In this document: piece after piece, positions 59,421 through 64,000 of the stretch
How positions within the stretch are numbered: position 1 is the first letter of the stretch
Layout: the number at the start of each line of letters is the position of its first letter
Assembly (NCBI GenBank): GCA_044226195.1
Contig: JBGAHO010000014.1
Coordinates: 1 to 64,000 of the forward strand
Length of the DNA stretch: 64,000 nucleotides
DNA from: RPQJ01 sp044226195
Lineage (GTDB): Bacteria; Pseudomonadota; Gammaproteobacteria; Steroidobacterales; Steroidobacteraceae
Direction of reading: 5' to 3'
The notes under the pieces: generated by a model
What the model was told of the DNA's origin: nothing
The model's database searches: none
What the model saw: the letters and a program-made list of their open reading frames with translations, nothing else
Position numbers and translations under genes: made by a program

Positions 59421-60350
59421 ATGATCGAACACAAGGTGGAACAGGCGGTCACGGTGCGGGCTCTGCGCGGCGCCGCGCCGTACATCCACATGTACAAAGG
59501 CAAGGTCTTCGTCATCAAGACCGGGGGCGGCGCCTTCCGCGATCACGCGACCATGCGCGCGTTCATGGAGCAGGTGTCGATCCTGCACCACCTCGGCATC
59601 CGCATCGTGCTGGTGCACGGCGGCGGGCCGCAGCTCGACGAAGTGACGAAGCAGCTCGGCGTCGAGACGCGCATGGTGCAGGGCCGTCGCGTGACCGACG
59701 CGGCCGCGATCGACGCCACCAGCATGGTGCTCAACGGCCTCATCAACACGCGCCTGCTCGCGCTGTGCCGCGAGTTCGGCATCGCCGCGGTCGGCATCAG
59801 CGGCGTGGACGCGGGCCTCGTGAAGACGCACCGCCGCCCGCCGGTCACGCTCGCGAGCGGCGAGGTCGTCGACTACGGCATGGTGGGCGACATCGACGGC
59901 GTGGACGCCACCGTGATCACGCGGCTGCTCGATGCCGGCTTCCTGCCGGTCGTGAGCCCGCTCTCCGCGGACAATGCCGGCCAGCTGCTCAACATCAACG
60001 CGGACACCGTCGCCTCGGCGATCGGCATCGCGCTCGAGGCCGAGAAGCTGATCCTGTGCACCGGTGCCCCCGGCATCCTCGAGCGGCTCGAGGACCCGCG
60101 CTCGCTCATCTCGTACACGGACGTCGCCGGCCTGCGGCGACTGCGCGAGGAAGGCGCGATCAGCGAGGGCATGCTGCCGAAGTCGAGCGCGATCGAGAAC
60201 GCCATCCGTGGCGGCGTGCGCCGCGTGCACGTGATCTCGTACTCGGCGCCCGACGCGCTGCTCGCGGAGATCTTCACCAACGAAGGCAAGGGCACGCTGG
60301 TGGTCGCCGACACCAAGGCCCTGAGCGCCGCGGAGCAGGGAGCCGGCTGA
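59421..60350 (+). CDS. argB: Acetylglutamate kinase
   Basis: The 309-residue amino-acid kinase phosphorylates N-acetylglutamate. KVFVIKTGGGAF near residue 28, VLVHGGGPQLDEVTKQLG near 63-80, RRVTDAAAIDATSMVLNGLI and LLNINADTVASAIGIAL near 191 mark the family. GAISEGMLPKSSAIENAIRG lies near the C-terminus. This enzyme is often the arginine-inhibited step. ATG is preceded by a GGTGAG sequence. Its stop overlaps the argH start by one base (TGATG). Confidence 0.95.
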   Translation: MIEHKVEQAVTVRALRGAAPYIHMYKGKVFVIKTGGGAFRDHATMRAFMEQVSILHHLGIRIVLVHGGGPQLDEVTKQLGVETRMVQGRRVTDAAAIDATSMVLNGLINTRLLALCREFGIAAVGISGVDAGLVKTHRRPPVTLASGEVVDYGMVGDIDGVDATVITRLLDAGFLPVVSPLSADNAGQLLNINADTVASAIGIALEAEKLILCTGAPGILERLEDPRSLISYTDVAGLRRLREEGAISEGMLPKSSAIENAIRGGVRRVHVISYSAPDALLAEIFTNEGKGTLVVADTKALSAAEQGAG

Positions 60351-61537
60351 TGTCGCGCCTGTGGGACAAGGGGGCGCCGCTCGACGCGCGGGTGCTGCAG
60401 TTCACGGCCGGCGAGGACCACGCCCTCGACAACCGGCTGGTGGCCTACGACGTGCGCGCCTCGATCGCCCATGCCGAGATGCTGCACGACGCGGGCCTGC
60501 TGGCGGCGGCGGACCTCGAATCGATCCGCAACGGACTGCGCGAGATCGCCGATGCGCACGCGCGCGGCGACTGGTCGGTGACGCTCGATCTCGAGGATGG
60601 CCAGACGGCCCTCGAAACCCTGCTCATCGCAAAGATCGGCGCCGCGGGTGCGCGCCTGCACGCCGGCCGTTCACGCAACGACCAGGTGCTGGCGGCACTG
60701 CGGCTCTACCTGCGCGATGCCATCGAGTCCCTCGCCGAGGACGGACGCCGGGTCGCCGACGCCCTCGACGCGCTGGCCGTCGAGCAGGGCTCCATCGCCC
60801 TGCCCGGCTACACGCACATGCAGCAGGCCATGCCGAGTTCGGTGGCGCTGTGGGCACGAGGGTTCGCGGCGGAGATCCGCGACGACGTCGACGGACTGCG
60901 CCACGCGCATCGCCGCATCTCGAAGAATCCGCTGGGCTCGGCGGCCGGTTACGGAACGCCGAACCTGCCGGTGAAGCGCGACGGCACGCGCACGCGCCTC
61001 GACTTCGCCGAGAACCACGAGCCTGTCACGGCGGTGCAGCTCTCGCGCGGCAAGGGCGAGGCGGAGATCCTGTTCCAGGTCACGCTGCTGATGCAGGACC
61101 TCGGCCGGCTCGCCTCCGACCTGCTGCTCTTCTACACGCGCGAGTTCGGCTTCGTCGACCTGCCCGATGCGTTCACCACCGGCTCGTCGATCATGCCGCA
61201 GAAGCGCAACCCGGACGTCTTCGAGCTGGTGCGCGGCCGCACGGCCACGGCCCAGGCCTGCCTGGCCGAGGTGCTCGCCATCACGGCCAAGCTGCCGTCG
61301 GGCTACCAGCGCGACCTGCAGCTCATCAAGGCGCCGCTGTTCCGCTCGCTCGACGTGTGCCACGAGTCGCTCGACATCCTGGCCGCCGCCATTCCGCAGA
61401 TCCGCTTCCGGGCCGAGCGGATCCGCATGGACGACGACATCCACGCGGCGGCCGAGGCCAACGAGCTGGTCGTGAAGGAAGGCATCCCGTTCCGCGAGGC
61501 GTACCGCAGGGTCGGCGCGCGGCACCGCAAGAAGTAG
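60350..61537 (+). CDS. argH: Argininosuccinate lyase (short form)
   Basis: The 395-residue lyase splits argininosuccinate to arginine and fumarate. Visible motifs are HAGRSRNDQVLAALRLYLRD near residue 104, GYTHMQQAMPSSVALWA near 150, and the flexible catalytic signature GSSIMPQKRNPDVFELVRGR near 279. It ends soon after GIPFREAYRRVGARHRKK, so it lacks the final 50-60 residues present in E. coli ArgH. The same shortening is plausible for AOTCase-type clusters, but I cannot confirm this here. It is the last gene of the operon. Confidence 0.93.
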   Translation: MSRLWDKGAPLDARVLQFTAGEDHALDNRLVAYDVRASIAHAEMLHDAGLLAAADLESIRNGLREIADAHARGDWSVTLDLEDGQTALETLLIAKIGAAGARLHAGRSRNDQVLAALRLYLRDAIESLAEDGRRVADALDALAVEQGSIALPGYTHMQQAMPSSVALWARGFAAEIRDDVDGLRHAHRRISKNPLGSAAGYGTPNLPVKRDGTRTRLDFAENHEPVTAVQLSRGKGEAEILFQVTLLMQDLGRLASDLLLFYTREFGFVDLPDAFTTGSSIMPQKRNPDVFELVRGRTATAQACLAEVLAITAKLPSGYQRDLQLIKAPLFRSLDVCHESLDILAAAIPQIRFRAERIRMDDDIHAAAEANELVVKEGIPFREAYRRVGARHRKK

Positions 61538-61540
61538 AAT
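61535..61540 (+). promoter_or_regulatory. Possible -10 hexamer of the DUF1329 gene
   Basis: TAGAAT overlaps the argH stop codon and lies 34 bp before the ATG at 61575, which has its own ribosome site (TGGAG). Confidence 0.35.
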
Positions 61541-61574
61541 CGCGCGGTCGCTCGCGCCCCGCCTGGAGCCCACG

Positions 61575-62918
61575 ATGACCGCGTTCCGTCCCCTGCCGCT
61601 TTTCCGCTTCGCCGCCCTCGCGCTGCTGGCCTCGACCGCGGTCGCCGCGCCCGACTACAGCCGCCTCGGCAAGGACCTCACGCCGATCGGCGCGGAGCGT
61701 GCCGGCAACGCAGACGGCACCATCCCCGCATGGGACGGGGGACTCACCCAGCCACCGCCGGGCTGGACGCCGCAGCAGGGCTACGTCGACCCGTTCGCGA
61801 GCGACAAGGTCCTCTTCACGATCACCGGCGCGAACGTGGCGCAGTACCAGTCGAAGCTCACCACCGGGCAGGTCGCCCTGCTGAAGAAGTTTCCCGAGTA
61901 CCGCATCAACGTCTACGTCACCCGGCGCACCGCCGCCCTGCCGAAGGACGTGACGGACCGCGTGGCGGCGCAGGCCGGCAAGGTCACGCTGCAGGGCTTC
62001 GGACTGAAGAACCTCGGCGGCTCGACGACGCCGTTCCCGATCCCGGAAAACGGCCTCGAGGCAATCTGGAACCATCTCGTGCGCTACCTCGGCGGCGGGG
62101 TCGTGCGTTCGGGCCACTCGTTCCCGGTGCGACCGAACGGCGACTATTACAAGATCGGCTTTCGCTCGCAGCGCATTTACGCCCAGAACGTCGAAGGCGC
62201 GGAGCCAAACCGCCTGTTCTACGCACTCGGCTATTTCACCGAGCCGGCGACGCTGCGCGGCACGATCTTCCTCGTGCACGAGCCGGTGGATCAGGTGGCC
62301 GAACAGCGCTCCGCGTGGATCTACAACGCCGGGGCCCGCCGCGTGCGACGCGCGCCCGACCTCGCGTACGACGGCGTCAACGACGGCTCCGAAGGCATGG
62401 TGGTCACCGACCAGATCGACGGCTACAACGGTGCGCCGGACCGCTACGACTGGAAGCTGCTCGGCAAGCGCGAGATCTACGTGCCTTACAACACGTACAA
62501 GCTCTCGGACAAGGCGCTCAAGTACAAGGACATCATCGGCAAGCACACGATCAACGCCGACCTGGTGCGTTACGAGCTGCATCGCGTGTGGGTGGTGGAA
62601 GCAACCCTGAAGCCCGGCCAGCGGCACGTCTACGGACGGCGCACGTTCTATCTCGACGAGGACAGCTGGAGCGTGGTGGCGGAGGACGCCTACGACACGC
62701 GCGGCGGCCTGTGGCGCGTCGCGCTGCTCGGCCTGATGCAGTGCTACGACGCGGTGGTGCCGTGGTACCGCTTCGGCATGGTCCACGACCTCACGTCAGG
62801 CAGCTACATCACCGGTGGCTGGGACAACGAGATCAAGGACCCGATCCAGTTCAACGCCAAGGCGAAGGTCACGGACTTCAGCCCGGACGCGCTGCGGCGG
62901 CTCGGCGGGACGCTCTGA
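61575..62918 (+). CDS. DUF1329 outer-membrane-associated protein
   Basis: The 447-residue precursor has a signal peptide (FRFAALALLASTAVAAPDYS, cleavage after AVAA). The mature protein matches DUF1329: LGKDLTPIGAERAGNADGTI, PAWDGGLTQPP, YRINVYVTRRTAALPKD and WRVALLGLMQCYDAVVPWY. The fold is thought to resemble LolA/LolB-like lipid-binding beta sheets. In many genomes it is encoded next to DUF1302 and RND exporters and may move lipids or steroids, but those partners are absent here. TGGAG lies 8 bp before the ATG. Confidence 0.88.
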   Translation: MTAFRPLPLFRFAALALLASTAVAAPDYSRLGKDLTPIGAERAGNADGTIPAWDGGLTQPPPGWTPQQGYVDPFASDKVLFTITGANVAQYQSKLTTGQVALLKKFPEYRINVYVTRRTAALPKDVTDRVAAQAGKVTLQGFGLKNLGGSTTPFPIPENGLEAIWNHLVRYLGGGVVRSGHSFPVRPNGDYYKIGFRSQRIYAQNVEGAEPNRLFYALGYFTEPATLRGTIFLVHEPVDQVAEQRSAWIYNAGARRVRRAPDLAYDGVNDGSEGMVVTDQIDGYNGAPDRYDWKLLGKREIYVPYNTYKLSDKALKYKDIIGKHTINADLVRYELHRVWVVEATLKPGQRHVYGRRTFYLDEDSWSVVAEDAYDTRGGLWRVALLGLMQCYDAVVPWYRFGMVHDLTSGSYITGGWDNEIKDPIQFNAKAKVTDFSPDALRRLGGTL

Positions 62919-62925
62919 GGCGCCG

Positions 62926-63204
62926 TCAGTCGAGGCCGATGGAGTACGCGGCCTCGATGTCCTTGCGCGAGTAGACCTTGAAGGCGATCAGCGTCTCGGA
63001 GCTGGTGATGCCCGCGAGCCGGCGCATCTTCTCGCTGATGACGCGCGCGAGGTCCTCGTTCTCCTTCACGCGCACGAGTGCGACGAGGTCGTACTGACCC
63101 GCGACGGAGAACACCTCGGTGACGCCGTCGAGATCCGCCATCTTCTGTGCGAGTTCCGGCACCTTGTCCGTCTGCGCCTTGATCAGCACGACTGCCGTGA
63201 CCAT
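62926..63204 (-). CDS. Stand-alone Lrp/AsnC ligand-binding (RAM) domain protein
   Basis: The 92-residue protein is the C-terminal half of an Lrp/AsnC regulator without the DNA-binding helix-turn-helix. It begins VTAVVLIKAQTDKVPELAQK, has FSVAGQYDLVALVRVKENED near 32-51 and ends with KVYSRKDIEAAYSIGLD. Such domains form alpha-beta octamers that bind amino acids. It may modulate full-length Lrp proteins or an enzyme. The ATG has GGAGG 7 bp upstream. maiA lies 17 bp further up on the same strand, with the FAH-family gene above it. Confidence 0.85.
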   Translation of the reverse strand: MVTAVVLIKAQTDKVPELAQKMADLDGVTEVFSVAGQYDLVALVRVKENEDLARVISEKMRRLAGITSSETLIAFKVYSRKDIEAAYSIGLD

Positions 63205-63221
63205 GAGTTTCCTCCGCGTCG

Positions 63222-63878
63222 TCAGGCCGTTTCCGCGTCCGGCTGCGCGTCGGGCCGCGCGGCGGCGAACGCCGGCAGGGCTTCGAGGTGCGCACAGATC
63301 GCGACCAGCGTGGGGCACGCCGACACGTCCACCTTGAACCGGCGCGCGTTGTACATCTGCGGCACGAGGCACACGTCCGCCAGCGTGACGCCCGCGCCGT
63401 AACAGTGCCGGCCGTCGTTCGCCGTGGTCCGCACGCGCTGCTCGAGCGCCGCGAAGCCCCGCTGGATCCAGTGCGCGACCCAGCGGTTCACGCCGGCGTC
63501 GTCCGCCCCGAACTCGTGGCGCAGGTAGCCGAGCACGGACAGGTTGTTGAGCGGATGGATGTCGCAGGCGACCAGTTGCGCCATCGCACGGATCGCGGCG
63601 CGGTCGAGCGCCGGCCCGGGCAGGAGCGGCGGCTCGGGGTGCGTCTCTTCGAGGTACTCGCAGATCGCGAGCGACTGCGAGAGCACGTGCTCGCCGACCG
63701 CCAGCGCGGGCACGCGCCCCTCGGGATTGACCGCGAGATAATCGTCCTTGCGCTGCTCGCCGCCGTCGCGCACGAGGTGCTTCGGGATCGTCGCGTAGGG
63801 CAGGCCCTTCAGGGCCAGCGCGATGCGCACCCGGTACGCGGCGGAACTGCGCCAGTACGAATAGAGCTGCAAGGCCAT
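63222..63878 (-). CDS. maiA: Maleylacetoacetate isomerase
   Basis: The 218-residue zeta-class glutathione transferase isomerises maleylacetoacetate to fumarylacetoacetate in tyrosine and phenylalanine breakdown. YSYWRSSAAYRVRIALALKG at 6-25 holds the SSAxxVR glutathione motif (usually SSCxWRVR; the Cys is Ala here). NPEGRVPALAVGEHVLSQSLAI near 51-72 and IHPLNNLSVL near 106 follow. The gene lies 10 bp after an FAH-family gene on the same strand, matching the pathway order. Confidence 0.92.
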   Translation of the reverse strand: MALQLYSYWRSSAAYRVRIALALKGLPYATIPKHLVRDGGEQRKDDYLAVNPEGRVPALAVGEHVLSQSLAICEYLEETHPEPPLLPGPALDRAAIRAMAQLVACDIHPLNNLSVLGYLRHEFGADDAGVNRWVAHWIQRGFAALEQRVRTTANDGRHCYGAGVTLADVCLVPQMYNARRFKVDVSACPTLVAICAHLEALPAFAAARPDAQPDAETA

Positions 63879-63888
63879 GCGCGCGCCC

Positions 63889-64000
63889 TCAGACGATCGT
63901 GCTGCGCAGGGTCTCGAGGCCGTCGATGCCGCCGACGATGCTGTCGCCGCGCTTCACCGCACCGACGCCCGCGGGCGTGCCGCTGAAGATCAGGTCGCCC
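63889..64000 (-). CDS. Fumarylacetoacetate-hydrolase-family protein, C-terminal end only
   Basis: The last 36 codons are in the window. They read GDLIFSGTPAGVGAVKRGDS, then IVGGIDGLETLRSTIV and stop, the conserved ending of the FAH superfamily with the GTPxGVG loop. Next to maiA it is probably fumarylacetoacetate or fumarylpyruvate hydrolase. The start lies beyond the right edge. Confidence 0.85.
   Translation of the reverse strand, partial: GDLIFSGTPAGVGAVKRGDSIVGGIDGLETLRSTIV

Overview
The window is about 70% G+C and densely coded. It looks like chromosomal housekeeping DNA of a free-living gammaproteobacterium. The pointers are the ftsY-ftsE-ftsX-rpoH run, rsmD-coaD, rpmB-rpmG next to radC, coaBC-dut, tamA-tamB, and an arginine cluster built around an acetylornithine-type transcarbamylase as known from Xanthomonas and relatives. 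I infer an affinity with Xanthomonadales, Nevskiales or Steroidobacterales, but the sequence alone does not fix the genus. I saw no tRNA or rRNA gene, CRISPR array, prophage or intact insertion sequence.

Layout. 1-2500: two trmB copies in inverted orientation around a palindromic repeat, then marC and a small acidic protein. 2500-8200: Rieske protein, AmpG-type permease, xth, pyrE, a secreted coiled-coil protein, dut and coaBC. 8290-14900: mutM, choline sulfatase, a zinc peptidase, rpmG, rpmB, radC, coaD and rsmD, all on the minus strand. 14930-20910: a lipase-like lipoprotein, ftsY, ftsE, ftsX, and rpoH preceded by a near-perfect CIRCE operator. 20910-25060: ACT-malic enzyme, an HDAC-like deacetylase, a lipoprotein and glutaryl-CoA dehydrogenase. 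25060-25430: an intergenic stretch with a complete sigma-54 control region and a terminator, which I read as a gene for a small RNA of about 200 nt. 25430-37750: potassium channel, glycerophosphodiester phosphodiesterase with an FGGY kinase, YheT-like hydrolase, saccharopine-dehydrogenase-like protein, a membrane-anchored receiver protein, an EF-G paralogue, and a sulfotransferase/glycosyltransferase/sulfotransferase group. 37800-42915: SRAP protein, YadGH-type ABC exporter, a divergent FlhD-like/FlhC-like pair sharing palindromic operators, and a nudC gene broken by a 191-bp internal duplication. 42930-51340: TSUP permease, DUF4126, NRDE protein, tamA, tamB, NUDIX hydrolase. 51500-64000: a secreted protein, a PHB-depolymerase-like esterase, the operon argR-argG-(P-loop protein)-argC-argD-argF'-argB-argH, a DUF1329 protein, a stand-alone Lrp-type sensor domain, maiA and the 3' end of a fumarylacetoacetase-family gene.

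How the genes work together. The arginine operon is led by its own repressor gene, with an ARG-box palindrome between the promoter hexamers. It carries the enzymes from N-acetylglutamate to arginine except argA/argJ and the deacetylase argE, and adds an unidentified P-loop protein. The rpoH leader places sigma-32 synthesis under HrcA as well. AmpG and TamAB serve the envelope. GDPD plus the FGGY kinase suggest glycerophosphodiester salvage. GcdH, MaiA and the FAH protein belong to aromatic and amino-acid catabolism.

The strongest candidates for something undescribed are the sigma-54-controlled RNA at 25120-25424, the divergent FlhD-like/FlhC-like pair at 40373-41725, the receiver-transmembrane-OmpA-like fusion at 31558-32997, and the P-loop protein inside the arginine operon. 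Both duplications (trmB, nudC) have diverged copies. They could be real or could come from merging strain variants during assembly.
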